Counted from the stretch's first letter, positions 33,093-42,223 are shown. The stretch is 64,000 bases of DNA from JANWHQ01 sp963775275 (GCA_963775275.1 CAVZII010000006.1:49076-113075); one strand, 5' to 3'. Notes: generated from the letters alone by a model not told the origin. Numbers and translations: made by a program.

Positions 33093-34040
33093 TCAGGCGC
33101 GCACGATGCGCAGCTTCGGCCTGGGCTCGGCCAGGCGCCGGTCCGCCTCCAGCGCGACCAGCAGGGCGCGCACCGCCTCCTCGCCGGTGACCAGCGGCCG
33201 GGGCGCCTCGCCCCGCACCGCCGCCACGAACTCGGCGACGCTGCAGCCCAGCGGGTCGCGCCCGTCGGCGGTCTCGGCGAAGCCGGCGTTCAGGCCGAAC
33301 GGCGTGCGGTCCACGAAGCTGCGCGTCAGGAAGTCGATCTCCACCTCCCCTGAGGGAAAGACCACGCGCATGGTCCGCTCACGGGCCCCGGCGGCGCGCG
33401 AAGCCTCGAAGGCCGCGGTCATGCCGTCGGCGAAGAGGATCTCGGCGGCGGCTTCGTCGGCGAAGGGACCGGCCCTGACGGCGCCGCGCGCCCGGACCTC
33501 CTGGACCGGCGCGCTATTCAGCGCCAGGGCCAGGTCGATGTCGTGCACCATCAGGTCGAGCACGCAGGAGACGTCGACGCTGCGGCCGGTGAAGGTCCCT
33601 CGCCGCACGGCTTCGAGCCGGACCGGCCGCTCGGGCAGTCCAAGGATCCCCATGGCGCGGAACACCGCCCGCTCCTGGTGGCCGCAGGCCAGCACCGCGC
33701 CCGCCTCGCGCGCTGCGCGGACCAGGGCCTGGGCGTCATCGAGATCGTCTGCGAGCGGCTTTTCGACATAGACGTGCCTGCCCGCGGCCAGGGCGGCGGC
33801 GGCGATGTCGGCGTGGGTCGAGGCGGGCGAGGCGATCGAGACCACGTCCACCGCATCCAGGAACGCCTCGACGTCTTCGAAGACGCGCGCGCCCAGGGGT
33901 CCGGCAAGGGCTTCGGCGCGCTCCTCATGGGGATCGAGCACGGCGGTCAGATTCACGCCGGGCAGGCTCGCGTACTTGCGGGCGTGGTGTCCGCCGAAGA
34001 CGCCGGCGCCGACTACGCCGGCCCTCAACACATTGGTCAT
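33093..34040 (-). CDS. Gfo/Idh/MocA-family oxidoreductase
   Basis: 315 residues. The N-terminal Rossmann domain reads MTNVLRAGVVGAGVFGGHHA, then SIASPASTHADIAAAALAAG and HVYVEKPLADDL with the EKP motif that carries the catalytic Lys. The C-terminal alpha/beta domain includes DVSCVLDLMVHDIDLALAL with the conserved His. Together with the downstream aminotransferase it resembles the WbpB-WbpE pair that oxidises and aminates UDP-sugars for surface polysaccharide. The acetyltransferase and epimerase partners are not in the window. The ATG at 34040 starts the similarity. Confidence 0.88.
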   Translation of the reverse strand: MTNVLRAGVVGAGVFGGHHARKYASLPGVNLTAVLDPHEERAEALAGPLGARVFEDVEAFLDAVDVVSIASPASTHADIAAAALAAGRHVYVEKPLADDLDDAQALVRAAREAGAVLACGHQERAVFRAMGILGLPERPVRLEAVRRGTFTGRSVDVSCVLDLMVHDIDLALALNSAPVQEVRARGAVRAGPFADEAAAEILFADGMTAAFEASRAAGARERTMRVVFPSGEVEIDFLTRSFVDRTPFGLNAGFAETADGRDPLGCSVAEFVAAVRGEAPRPLVTGEEAVRALLVALEADRRLAEPRPKLRIVRA

Positions 34041-34198
34041 GCGAAGTCGATCGATCGCTGCATTTCGCAACTGCGAAGATGATCGTGGCCTCCGAAGCGG
34101 GCAAGACCGCCAGGATCACGTTGTGTCGCCGTTTGTTGCGCCTCCCATGGGGCGTCCGCATCGGCTAAAAGGGCCGCGCCTCAGCCTGGGAGCCCGAC

Positions 34199-35104
34199 TT
34201 GGCGCGCCTTTTCCAAGCCTATGTGATGGTCGACTGGAGCGCCGCTTCGGCGCCCAAGACCGGCAAGGACTCGACCTGGATCGGGGTGCTCAAGCGCGAC
34301 ACGCGCTTCCGCCTCGCGTTCGAGGCCTTCAATCCGCCCACCCGCGCGGCCGCGGAAGCCAAGCTGCGCGAGGTGCTGGCCGAGCTCAGGAGAAAGGGCG
34401 AACGGACCCTGATCGGCTTCGACTTCTCCCTGGGCTATCCCGTCGGGACCGCAGCCAAGCTCTCATTGAAGACGCCGGACTGGTCGGGGATGTGGGCGTT
34501 CCTGGCCTCGAACGTGGCGGACAAGGCGGACAACACCAACAACCGCTTCGCTGTCGCGGCCAAGATGAACCGGCTGATGACGGACGAGGCGCGCCCGTTC
34601 TGGGGCTGTCCGCCGAGGGACGCCCAGCGCTGGCTCGCCACCACCAAGCCCCAGACCCATGGCGCAGACCTGCCGCCCCTGTTCCGTTGCGCCGAGCTCG
34701 CCTGCCACAAGGGGGGCAAGGCGGCCAAGACGATCTGGCAGATCTTCGGCAATGGCACGGTCGGCGGGCAGACGATCGTCGGGGTCCCGGCCGTCAAGCG
34801 GCTCATCGACGAGCTCGGCGACAAGGCGGCCGTGTGGCCCTTCCAGACCGGCTGGCGCGAGCTGAAGCCTGACGACGTCGAGGGCAAGGAGGCGGTGATC
34901 GTCGAGGTCTACCCCTCGCTCTTCAACGCCAAGCTGGAGCCGGGCGAGGTCCCCGACCGCGCCCAGGTCCGCGCGACCGCCGAGCACTTCGGCCGCCTCG
35001 ACGAGGCGGGCAAGCTCGGCCCCCTGTTCGCCCCGCCCAAGGACGCCTCGCCCGGCCTCGTCGCCGAGGTGGAAGGCGAGGAAGGCTGGATCCTGGGAGT
35101 TTGA
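34199..35104 (+). CDS. Conserved protein of unknown function (VDWSAA family)
   Basis: 301 residues from a TTG start. Characteristic stretches are YVMVDWSAASAPKTGKDSTW, TLIGFDFSLGYPVG and IVEVYPSLFNA. The alternating acidic positions (VDWS, GFDFSLGYP, VEVYPSLF) recall an RNase-H-like fold such as DUF429, which is my inference. I cannot assign an activity. No signal peptide or membrane helix. Divergent from the oxidoreductase by about 160 bp and convergent with the MATE gene. Similar proteins seem common in alpha-proteobacteria, from memory. Confidence 0.7.
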   Translation: MARLFQAYVMVDWSAASAPKTGKDSTWIGVLKRDTRFRLAFEAFNPPTRAAAEAKLREVLAELRRKGERTLIGFDFSLGYPVGTAAKLSLKTPDWSGMWAFLASNVADKADNTNNRFAVAAKMNRLMTDEARPFWGCPPRDAQRWLATTKPQTHGADLPPLFRCAELACHKGGKAAKTIWQIFGNGTVGGQTIVGVPAVKRLIDELGDKAAVWPFQTGWRELKPDDVEGKEAVIVEVYPSLFNAKLEPGEVPDRAQVRATAEHFGRLDEAGKLGPLFAPPKDASPGLVAEVEGEEGWILGV

Positions 35105-35117
35105 TCCCGAGGGAGGG

Positions 35118-36467
35118 TCAGAGGCGCTGGCGCGCGAGCATCAAGAAGCGGCCGAGGAGAAGGCTGGCGGCCAGGAGGCTCGCCACGATCACCGCCCAGA
35201 CGATGCCGTCCAGACCCAGGCCGGCGGGACGGGCGAGCGCCCAGCCGAGCGGCAGCATCACCGCCCCGTAGCTGAAGAGGTGGGTGAGCGTCGGGACCAG
35301 GACGTCTCCCCTCGCCCTGAGCGCCATGCCGCCCACGACCTGCAAGGCGTCGGCGACGAAGAACAGGCAGGCCAGGACGAGGGCGTGGGCCGAGAGGCTG
35401 ATCAGCGCCGGGTCCGTGGCGTAAGCCCTGACGATGAGCGGGGCCGTCGGCCAGACGATCAGGGAGATCACGGCGGCCACGACGGCGCAGACGCCGAAAC
35501 CGAGCTGGCTCGCCTGGATCAGCCCGGCGTGGTCGCGCGCGCCGTAGGCCCGTCCGACGAGGACGCTCGTCGCCGTGGCCAGGCCCAGCGGGATCATGAA
35601 GATGACCGCCGAGACGTTCAGCACCACCGCCCAGCCGGCCACCGCCAGTCCGCCCAGCCAGCCGGCGACGACGTTCATGCCCGCGAAGGCCGCGCTCTCG
35701 ATCGAGAGGGCCGCGCCCGCGCCATAGCCGATGCGCCTCTGCTCGGCCTCGGCGGGCCGGTCCTTGGGCGCGCGGGAGAAGACGCCGAGCTCCCGGGCGT
35801 TGGGCATGCGGGCGATGTAGGCCAGGACCCAGGTCATCAGGACCAGCCGGGCGCCGAACGTCGAGCTGGCGGCGCCGACGGCGCCCAGGGCCGGCAGGCC
35901 GAAGCTTCCGGGCACCAGCAGCAGGTTTAGCGCGAGGTTGGCCAGGTTGGCGGCCCACATGGCCTGCAGGCCCGCGACCGGCTTTCCCAGACCCTCCAGG
36001 AACCCCGTCGCCGCCGTCGCGACGAGGTACATCGGCAGCGAGAGGGCGAAGACCCTGACCACGCGCCCGGCGCCAGCCGCGAGCCCGGGCTCCAGGCCCA
36101 GCGCCCGCAGGAGCGCCGGCCCGAACGCGAACAGGACCGCCGACGCCGCGATCCCGATCCAGAAGGCATAGACGATCCCGCGCCTCAGGACCGCGCCCGC
36201 CCTCTCGGGCCGTCCCTCTCCCACCGCGCGGGAGGTCATCACCTGCACGCCGTTCAGGAGGCCCACCGAGGCGGTCAGCAGCACCGCCGTCGGCGCCCAG
36301 CCCAGGGCGTGGTAGCCGAGCTGGGTCGCCGAAAAGCGCCCCACCACGATGGAGTCGGTCACGCCCATGGCCATGATTCCGAGGCGCGCGCCCGCCACCG
36401 GTCCGGCCAGCGTCAGGAGGTCAAGAAGGCCTGCGCGCCAACGCAGGCGAGCTGCGTCGCGCGTCAT
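35118..36467 (-). CDS. MATE-family multidrug or organic cation exporter
   Basis: A 449-residue inner-membrane protein with twelve predicted helices in two homologous halves. First half: LLTLAGPVAGARLGIMAMGV then DSIVVGRFSATQLGYHALGW. Second half: ALSIESAAFAGMNVVAGWLG then AGWAVVLNVSAVIFMIPLGL and ATSVLVGRAYGARDHAGLIQ. These are standard MATE/NorM positions. Exports drugs or metabolites in exchange for H+ or Na+. I start at ATG 36467. The open frame continues far upstream without family similarity, overlapping the opposing CPBP gene. Confidence 0.9.
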   Translation of the reverse strand: MTRDAARLRWRAGLLDLLTLAGPVAGARLGIMAMGVTDSIVVGRFSATQLGYHALGWAPTAVLLTASVGLLNGVQVMTSRAVGEGRPERAGAVLRRGIVYAFWIGIAASAVLFAFGPALLRALGLEPGLAAGAGRVVRVFALSLPMYLVATAATGFLEGLGKPVAGLQAMWAANLANLALNLLLVPGSFGLPALGAVGAASSTFGARLVLMTWVLAYIARMPNARELGVFSRAPKDRPAEAEQRRIGYGAGAALSIESAAFAGMNVVAGWLGGLAVAGWAVVLNVSAVIFMIPLGLATATSVLVGRAYGARDHAGLIQASQLGFGVCAVVAAVISLIVWPTAPLIVRAYATDPALISLSAHALVLACLFFVADALQVVGGMALRARGDVLVPTLTHLFSYGAVMLPLGWALARPAGLGLDGIVWAVIVASLLAASLLLGRFLMLARQRL

Positions 36468-36611
36468 GGGGCCCTTCCCCGGATGGCGTGGGGCGCGGAA
36501 CATGCCGTCGCCGCGTGAAGCGGGCAAGGCGACGGCGCGCCAAGCCCGCAGGATGCGGCCCTGCGGCAACAGCAGCTTGGACCGACCGCGGCGGAACGGC
36601 AGGATGGCGAC

Positions 36612-37142
36612 ATGACGCCCGTCCCGCTCAAGCGCCTGCTCGATCGCGTCCGGCGAAGCCTGTTCACCTGGCCGACCTCCCGCGACTGGCTGGAGCTGCT
36701 GGCGGCGGCGGCTGTGCTCGCCATGATCGCCGGACCTGCGGGGATGGCCACCGGTCTCCTCAGCTGGGCGCCGCAGGGCCCAGGCGTGCTCGCCGCCTCT
36801 GCCGTCACCGTCTTCTTCGTCCCTGCCCTCGGCGAGGAGCTCCTGTTCCGCGGTCCCTGGATCCCCGGCAGGGACGAGGCGCGCCGGCCGCTCTGGCCGA
36901 TCCTGGGATCCACCGCAGCGTTCGTGCTCTGGCACGTGCTCGAGACAACGTGGCTGCCGAAGGCGGCGCCCCTGTTCCTCAGGCCCGACTTCCTGGCGTG
37001 GGCGGCGCTGTTGGGGATCGCCTGCGCCGCGTTGCGCTACCGGTCAGGCTCGCTGTGGCCGCCGGTGATCCTTCACTGGGCGGCGGTCGTCGCCTGGGAG
37101 ACCTGGCTGGGCGGCCCGGCAGGGATCGCGGCCCTGCGTTAG
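36612..37142 (+). CDS. CPBP-family intramembrane metalloprotease
   Basis: 176 residues with about five hydrophobic helices. Motif 1 is PALGEELLFRGPWI (EExxxR). Motif 2 His is in AFVLWHVLETTW. Motif 3 is PPVILHWAAVVAWE. These are the metal-binding motifs of the CAAX prenyl protease/bacteriocin-processing (ABI/CPBP) family. In bacteria such proteins often act in immunity or stress. Target unknown. Its last four bases overlap the convergent DAHP synthase gene. Confidence 0.85.
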   Translation: MTPVPLKRLLDRVRRSLFTWPTSRDWLELLAAAAVLAMIAGPAGMATGLLSWAPQGPGVLAASAVTVFFVPALGEELLFRGPWIPGRDEARRPLWPILGSTAAFVLWHVLETTWLPKAAPLFLRPDFLAWAALLGIACAALRYRSGSLWPPVILHWAAVVAWETWLGGPAGIAALR

Positions 37143-38518
37143 AGCGCGGCGACGGCGCGCCGGGCGGCGTCCTGCTCCAGCCGCAGCCGCTCGGCGACCA
37201 GGAACGCCAGCTCCAGCGCCTGGTCGGCGTTGAGCCGGGGGTCGCAATGGGTGTGGTAGCGGTCGCCGAGATCCGTCTCGGCCAGCGCGTGCGCGCCGCC
37301 CAGGCACTCTGTGACGTTCTGGCCGGTCATCTCCAGGTGCACGCCGCCGGGGTGGACGCCCTCGGCCTCGGCGATGTCGATGAAGCTCTTCACCTCCGAG
37401 AGGATCCGGTCGAACGGGCGGGTCTTGTAGCCGGCGGCCGTGAGGGTGTTGCCGTGCATCGGGTCGATGGCCCACACCACCTGCTTGCCCTCGTTGCGCG
37501 TGGCGGCCATCAGCGCCGGCAAGGCCTGGGCGATCTTGTCGGCGCCGAAGCGGCCGTAGAGCGTCAGCCTTCCCGCCTCGTTGGCCGGGCTCAGGATGTC
37601 GATCAGGCGCAGCAGCTCGTCCGGCTCGGCCGTCGGGCCGACCTTGACGCCAATCGGGTTCTTGATGCCGCGGAAGAACTCCACGTGCGCGCCATCGAGC
37701 TGGCGCGTGCGCTCGCCGATCCAGATCAGGTGGGCGGAGGTGTCGTACCAGTCGCCCGTGGTGGAATCGACGCGGGTCATCGCCTCCTCGAAGCCGAGAA
37801 GCAGGCCCTCGTGGGCGGTGAAAACGTCGACCCGGTGCATCACCGGATGGCTTTCGGCGGTGACGCCGAGCGCCGCCATGAAGTTCAGCGAATCCGAGAT
37901 CTTGGCGGCCAGCTCGCGGTAGCGCGCGGTCTGCGGGCTGCCCTCGACGAAGCCGAGGGTCCACTTGTGGATGTTGTGCAGGTCGGCGTAGCCGCCGCCA
38001 GCGAAGGCGCGCAGCAGGTTCAGGGTGGCGGCGGACTGATGGTAGGCCTTGAGCAGCCGCTCGGGATCGGGCGTGCGCTCTTCGGGGGTGAAACCCATGC
38101 CGTTGATGATGTCGCCGCGGTAGGACGGCAGGGTGACGCCGTTCTGGGTCTCCTCGGCCGAGGACCTCGGCTTGGCGAACTGGCCGGCCACGCGCCCGAC
38201 CTTCACCACCGGCTTGCCGCCGGCGAAGGTCAGCACCACCGCCATCTGCAGCAGCAGGCGGAAGGTGTCGCGGATGTTGTCCGCGCTGAACTCCTTGAAG
38301 CTCTCAGCGCAGTCCCCGCCCTGCAGCAGGAAGGCGTCGCCGCGCGCGACCTGGCCGAGCAGCTCCTTCAACCGCCGCGCCTCGCCGGCGAACACCAGGG
38401 GCGGCATGTGGCGCAGCTCTGCCTCGACGCGCGTCACGGCGGCCGGCTCCGGATAGTCCGTCGGCAGATGCTTGGCGGGCTTCGATCTCCAGCCCTGGGG
38501 GGTCCAGCGCTCGCTCAT
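37139..38518 (-). CDS. Class II 3-deoxy-7-phosphoheptulonate (DAHP) synthase
   Basis: A 459-residue enzyme for the first step of aromatic amino-acid synthesis (PEP plus erythrose-4-phosphate). Class II signatures: LLQGGDCAESFKEFSADNIR, VVKVGRVAGQFAKPRSS, LPSYRGDIINGMGFTPEERT, WAIDPMHGNTLTAAGYKTRP and TECLGGAHALAETDLGDRYH then THCDPRLNADQALELAFLVA. Metal and PEP residues (Cys in GGDCAES, His in DPMHGN, Glu and Asp later) are all present. The ATG 38518 begins the conserved WTPQGWRSKPAKHLPTDYP. Plant-like class II forms are standard in alpha-proteobacteria. Confidence 0.96.
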   Translation of the reverse strand: MSERWTPQGWRSKPAKHLPTDYPEPAAVTRVEAELRHMPPLVFAGEARRLKELLGQVARGDAFLLQGGDCAESFKEFSADNIRDTFRLLLQMAVVLTFAGGKPVVKVGRVAGQFAKPRSSAEETQNGVTLPSYRGDIINGMGFTPEERTPDPERLLKAYHQSAATLNLLRAFAGGGYADLHNIHKWTLGFVEGSPQTARYRELAAKISDSLNFMAALGVTAESHPVMHRVDVFTAHEGLLLGFEEAMTRVDSTTGDWYDTSAHLIWIGERTRQLDGAHVEFFRGIKNPIGVKVGPTAEPDELLRLIDILSPANEAGRLTLYGRFGADKIAQALPALMAATRNEGKQVVWAIDPMHGNTLTAAGYKTRPFDRILSEVKSFIDIAEAEGVHPGGVHLEMTGQNVTECLGGAHALAETDLGDRYHTHCDPRLNADQALELAFLVAERLRLEQDAARRAVAAL

Positions 38519-38626
38519 CGGTGCGGCTTTCGAAAAAAGGAGGCGGGCTTTTAGCCCATTCGCCCATGACAGGCAAAAGCGGCGCCTCGGTGATATAGGC
38601 GGGAGCTTCGCCGACGGGAGACCCTC

Positions 38627-38929
38627 ATGCCGCTGTTCTTTCTGATGTTCGATGACGACGCATCCCATCCGGTCGACGAGGCCGCGCGGCTGAAGCACCG
38701 CGAGTACTTCCTCGGCCGTAGCGACAAGGTCGTCGTGGGCGGGCCGCTGTTCGACGAGGCGCAGGACGTGGCGGGCCGTGTCCTGATCGGCGAGTTCGAC
38801 TCCCTTGAGGCGGCCAAGGCCTGGGCGTCCCAGGAGCCCCTGGTGGTGAGCGGCCGCTCCAGGCTCGTGCGCGCTTCGGCGATCACCATCGTCCAGAAAG
38901 ACGGGGCGTTCACGCCGGTCGCACGCTGA
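38627..38929 (+). CDS. YciI-like protein
   Basis: A 100-residue dimeric ferredoxin-like alpha+beta barrel domain. Motifs: MPLFFLMFDDDASHPVDEAA, RLKHREYF, then VVVGGPLFDEAQDVAGRVLI and GEFDSLEAAKAWASQEPLVV. The His in RLKHREYF and the Asp in GEFDS are family positions. YciI proteins are small putative enzymes of unsettled function. Divergent from the DAHP synthase gene and followed at 68 bp by the CmcJ-like gene on the same strand. Confidence 0.85.
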   Translation: MPLFFLMFDDDASHPVDEAARLKHREYFLGRSDKVVVGGPLFDEAQDVAGRVLIGEFDSLEAAKAWASQEPLVVSGRSRLVRASAITIVQKDGAFTPVAR

Positions 38930-38997
38930 GCCGGGGCCGGGAAGACGTCGGGCGACGGGCGTGCTTAACTCGGCGCAACGACAAGGGAGCGCCCGCC

Positions 38998-39804
38998 ATG
39001 ACCCTGACCGACGTCGTCGCCCCGCCCCTCGTGGAAGCCACCATCCGTTTCACGGATCCCTCCAGCGCCGGCGCCTATCTGAACTCCCAGGATCACGACA
39101 GCTCGACCTTCAAGCTGATCCCCAAGACCGTGCGAATTCGCAACGCCCGCGCCGAGGCTGAGACCCTGTCATTCTGGACGAACGGTTTCGCCCTGGTCCG
39201 GCATCGGACCGACGTCGATCTCCAGGACAAGGCGGCGGTCGAGGCGCGCTATTATCCCCAGGCGGCCCAGATCGTGCGCGAGCTGACCGGCGCGGACGAC
39301 GTCCTGGTCTTCCTGGACCTGATCCGCAGCGAGGTGCGCGAAGAGGGCGCCGAGCCGGCCAACAACGCCCACGTCGACTTCGACCGGCCGAGCCTGGAGT
39401 CCTGGGTTCGCACCCTGAGGCCTGACGACGCCGAGGCGCTGCTGAAGCGCCGCTTCGTGAACATCAACCTGTGGCGGCCGCTCAGGCCCGTCGAGCGGAT
39501 GCCGCTGGCCGTCTGTGACGCCTCCAGCGTCTCGCGCGAAGACCTCGTCCCGATGCGTATTCGCAACCGGGCGGAGTTGCCGATGGGCGAGCTCGCTGGT
39601 TTCAACCTGGCCTACAACCCCGCCCAGCTCTGGTGGTTCTATCCGGACATGCAGCCGGACGAGGTCCTGGCCTTCCGCCTGTTCGACTCCGAGATGCAGC
39701 GGCCGCACCTGTCGGCGCACACGGCGTTCGAGGACCCGACCTCGCGGCCCGGCGCGCGTCCGCGCCTGTCGCACGAGGCGAGAACGATCGCCTTCCTGGA
39801 CTGA
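38998..39804 (+). CDS. CmcJ/NvfI-family oxidoreductase
   Basis: 268 residues. Recognisable: FWTNGFALVRHRTDVDLQDK, YYPQAAQIVRELTGADDVLV, the H-x-D motif in NNAHVDFDRPS, VNINLWRPLRPVERMPLAVC and HLSAHTAFEDPTS. These match the CmcJ/NvfI group, which has an Fe(II)/2-oxoglutarate-like jelly-roll fold and contributes to natural-product tailoring in fungi and actinomycetes. The bacterial stand-alone members are uncharacterised. A distal His/Arg pair (HTAFEDP and SHEAR near the C-terminus) could complete the iron and 2OG site, by inference. Confidence 0.82.
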   Translation: MTLTDVVAPPLVEATIRFTDPSSAGAYLNSQDHDSSTFKLIPKTVRIRNARAEAETLSFWTNGFALVRHRTDVDLQDKAAVEARYYPQAAQIVRELTGADDVLVFLDLIRSEVREEGAEPANNAHVDFDRPSLESWVRTLRPDDAEALLKRRFVNINLWRPLRPVERMPLAVCDASSVSREDLVPMRIRNRAELPMGELAGFNLAYNPAQLWWFYPDMQPDEVLAFRLFDSEMQRPHLSAHTAFEDPTSRPGARPRLSHEARTIAFLD

Positions 39805-39819
39805 GGTCGTTCGGCCCCG

Positions 39820-41202
39820 TCAGGCGACGCCGAGGTCGGCCGCGACGAACTTCTCGCGCATGGTGACCAGCTCCTCCGCCGCGGTCGGATGCAATGCGGT
39901 GGTGTTGTCCCACTGCGCCTTGGTGACCCCCATCTTGATGGCGATCGCGGCCAGCTGGATCATCTCGGGCCCGTCGTCGCCGCAGATGTGGCAGCCCAGG
40001 ATCTTCTGGGTCTCGGCGTCGACCACCAGCTTCATCAGGGTGCGGTTCTGGCCGCCGTAGAAGGTCTCCTTCATCGGCCGGAAGGCCGACTTGTAGATGT
40101 CGACCTTCCCGTACCTGTGCCGGGCCTCCGCTTCGGTCAGCCCGACCACGCCCACCGGCGGCTGGGAGAAGACCGCGCTCGGCACCAGGTCGTGGTCATA
40201 GCGGGTGGGATTGTTGCGGAAGACCGTCTCGGCGAAGGCGGCCCCTTCGCGGATGGCCACCGGGGTCAGGGCGATGCGGTCGGTGACGTCGCCCACGGCC
40301 CAGATGTTTGGGACGCTGGTCTGGGAATAGTCGTCGACCTCGATCGCGCCTTTGGCGTTCAGCTTCACCCCGGCGGACTCCAGGCCGAGGCCGTCGACCT
40401 TGGGCGTGCGGCCGGTGGCGAACATCACCGCCTCGGTCGTGACCTTGACGTCCTCGGTCAGGTGGCTGACGAGGCCCGCCGAGGTCTTCTCGATCTTCTC
40501 GTGCTGGCAGGCGAGGACGATCTTGATGCCCCGCTTCTCCATCTCGTCGGCCAGGTGCGAGCGGACGTCGTCGTCGAAGCCGCGAAGGATGTTCGGGCCG
40601 CGGTAGACCAGCGTCGTGTCGACCCCCAGGCCGTTGAAGATGCCCGCGAACTCCACGGCGATGTAGCCCCCGCCCACGATCAGGATGCTCTTGGGCAGCT
40701 GGGGCAGATGGAAGGCCTCGTTGGAGCTGATGGCGTGCTCGATCCCGGGCACCTCGGGCATGGACGGCCAGCCGCCCACGGCGATCAGGATCTTGTCGGC
40801 GGTCACGGTCTGGCCCTTGCCGATCAGCTCGACCGTATGGGCGTCCCTGAGCTCGGCGCGGGCGTGCAGGAGCTCGACGCCGGCGTTGGCCAGGTTGCGG
40901 ACGTAGATGCCCGACAGGCGCGCGATCTCGATGTCCTTGCGCTCGAGGAAGGTCGACCAGTTGAACCTCGGCGCCTCGCAGGATTCCCAGCCGAAACCTT
41001 CGGCCACCGCCAGCTGGTGGGTGACCTCGGAGGCGTAGACCATGAACTTCTTGGGCACGCAGCCGCGGATCACGCAGGTCCCGCCGACCCGGTATTCCTC
41101 GGCGACCGCGACCCTGGCGCCGGACATGGCCGAGAGCCTCGCCGCGCGCACGCCGCCTGAGCCGGCGCCGATGACGAAGAGGTCGTAGTCGTACTGGGAC
41201 AT
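39820..41202 (-). CDS. gor: Glutathione-disulfide reductase
   Basis: A 460-residue FAD/NADPH flavoprotein. The redox disulfide is in GGTCVIRGCVPKKFMVYASE. FAD sites: VIGAGSGGVRAARLSAMSGA and IWAVGDVTDRIALTPVA. The NADPH motif is LIVGGGYIAVEFAGIFNGLG, followed by RGPNILRGFDDDVR with the Arg that prefers NADPH. The catalytic His-Glu is in TALHPTAAEELVTMRE at the C-terminus. Maintains reduced glutathione and fits with the glutathione peroxidase gene. Repeat copy D lies 28 bp upstream of its start, inside the probable promoter. Confidence 0.95.
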   Translation of the reverse strand: MSQYDYDLFVIGAGSGGVRAARLSAMSGARVAVAEEYRVGGTCVIRGCVPKKFMVYASEVTHQLAVAEGFGWESCEAPRFNWSTFLERKDIEIARLSGIYVRNLANAGVELLHARAELRDAHTVELIGKGQTVTADKILIAVGGWPSMPEVPGIEHAISSNEAFHLPQLPKSILIVGGGYIAVEFAGIFNGLGVDTTLVYRGPNILRGFDDDVRSHLADEMEKRGIKIVLACQHEKIEKTSAGLVSHLTEDVKVTTEAVMFATGRTPKVDGLGLESAGVKLNAKGAIEVDDYSQTSVPNIWAVGDVTDRIALTPVAIREGAAFAETVFRNNPTRYDHDLVPSAVFSQPPVGVVGLTEAEARHRYGKVDIYKSAFRPMKETFYGGQNRTLMKLVVDAETQKILGCHICGDDGPEMIQLAAIAIKMGVTKAQWDNTTALHPTAAEELVTMREKFVAADLGVA

Positions 41203-41230
41203 GGCGGATTCCTGTGGCGAGGCCCCGCCT

Positions 41231-41395
41231 CAGTGTCCCGATTCCGAAGTTCGCCAGCGCTTTTGCCAGGCAGATGCGAACTTCGGAATCGATCGGGACA
41301 CTAGCAAGTCTATGATTCTAGTGTGGTTTAAGGATCAGAAGTTCGCAACTGGGGGAGCCGCCATCATCATGCGAACTTCTGATCCACCACACTAG
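41231..41395. repeat. CTAG-bounded double palindrome, copy D (inverted orientation)
   Basis: Here the element lies in reverse: hairpin 2 first, then hairpin 1 ending in CTAG at 41392-41395. Its outer left end reads CAGTGTCC instead of CTAGTGTCC, so one CTAG is damaged. Loop sequences match copy A. It separates rpiA (end at 41440) from gor (start at 41202). Confidence 0.9.
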
Positions 41396-41439
41396 TGGGA
41401 ATTGCGCGCTGCGCCAACAAGGGGCGAGCGCTGGCCGGC

Positions 41440-42132
41440 CTAGGGAACGACGCGCTCCACGCCGCCCTCGGCGCTGATCAGGCCCTCGTCCGCGAGGTCG
41501 AGGAACAGGCCGTGCTCCACCACGCCGGTCACGCTCTTCAGCGCCTCGGCCAGGTGCGAGGGCTCCTCGATGGCGCCGCAGGCTATGTCGTAGAGCAGGT
41601 TGCCGCTGTCGGTGACCACCGGCTCGCCGTCGTGGATGCGAAGCCGCGGCGCCGCGCCGAGGTCGCATTCGGCCAGGGCGTCACAGATGCGAAGCGCGGT
41701 GCTCTCGTGCCCAAAGGCGACGACTTCGACCGGCAGGGGGGACCTCCCGAGCCTTTTGACCCGCTTGCTGGCGTCGGCGATCACCACGCACCGGCGCGAG
41801 GCCTCCCAGACCAGCTTTTCGCGCAACAGCGCCGCGCCGCCGCCCTTGATCAGCTGCAGGCCCGGGCCGATCTCGTCGGCGCCGTCGACGGTGAGGTCGA
41901 TCTCCACCTGATTGAGCTCGAGCATGGGAATGGCCAGGACTTCGGCCAGAGCCTGGGTGGCCTTGGATGTGGCGACGCCGCGCACGTCGAGCTTCTCCTC
42001 GGCGATGCGGCGCGCCAGGGCGCGGACAAACCAGGCCGCGGTCGAGCCGGTGCCGAGCCCGACGATCATGCCGCTCTCGACGAGCGTGGAGGCGGCTTCG
42101 CCGACCGCCTTCTTCAGATCTTCTGAGCTCAC
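41440..42132 (-). CDS. rpiA: Ribose-5-phosphate isomerase A
   Basis: A 230-residue pentose-phosphate enzyme interconverting ribose-5-P and ribulose-5-P. Signatures: GMIVGLGTGSTAAWFVRAL (phosphate loop), VDLTVDGADEIGPGLQLIKG is represented as DLTVDGADEIGPGLQLIKGG, and AALLREKLVWEASRRCVVIA with the catalytic Glu/Lys environment. The C-terminus GVVEHGLFLDLADEGLIS is standard. The ATG at 42132 gives MSSEDLKKAVGEAAS. Two GC-rich hairpins lie between it and glmU. Confidence 0.95.
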   Translation of the reverse strand: MSSEDLKKAVGEAASTLVESGMIVGLGTGSTAAWFVRALARRIAEEKLDVRGVATSKATQALAEVLAIPMLELNQVEIDLTVDGADEIGPGLQLIKGGGAALLREKLVWEASRRCVVIADASKRVKRLGRSPLPVEVVAFGHESTALRICDALAECDLGAAPRLRIHDGEPVVTDSGNLLYDIACGAIEEPSHLAEALKSVTGVVEHGLFLDLADEGLISAEGGVERVVP

Positions 42133-42162
42133 GTTCCTGCCCCTTCCACCGCTACGCGGTCC

Positions 42163-42223
42163 CCTCCCCCGTTTCAGGGGGGAGGACCAGGACGGTCAAG
42201 TCCTCCCCCGTCTGCGGGGGAGG
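42163..42223. repeat. Pair of C/G-run hairpins between glmU and rpiA
   Basis: Two inverted repeats: CCTCCCCC/GGGGGGAGG (42163-42185) and CCTCCCCCG/CGGGGGAGG (42202-42223). Similar hairpins recur at about 49437-49505 and 54000-54035. They may act as terminators or are remnants of a dispersed repeat. No T-runs. Confidence 0.5.

Noticed and set aside
35118..36935. 605-codon version of the MATE gene
   Set aside because: The first 156 codons are antisense to the CPBP gene and lack membrane segments. The MATE fold starts at 36467.
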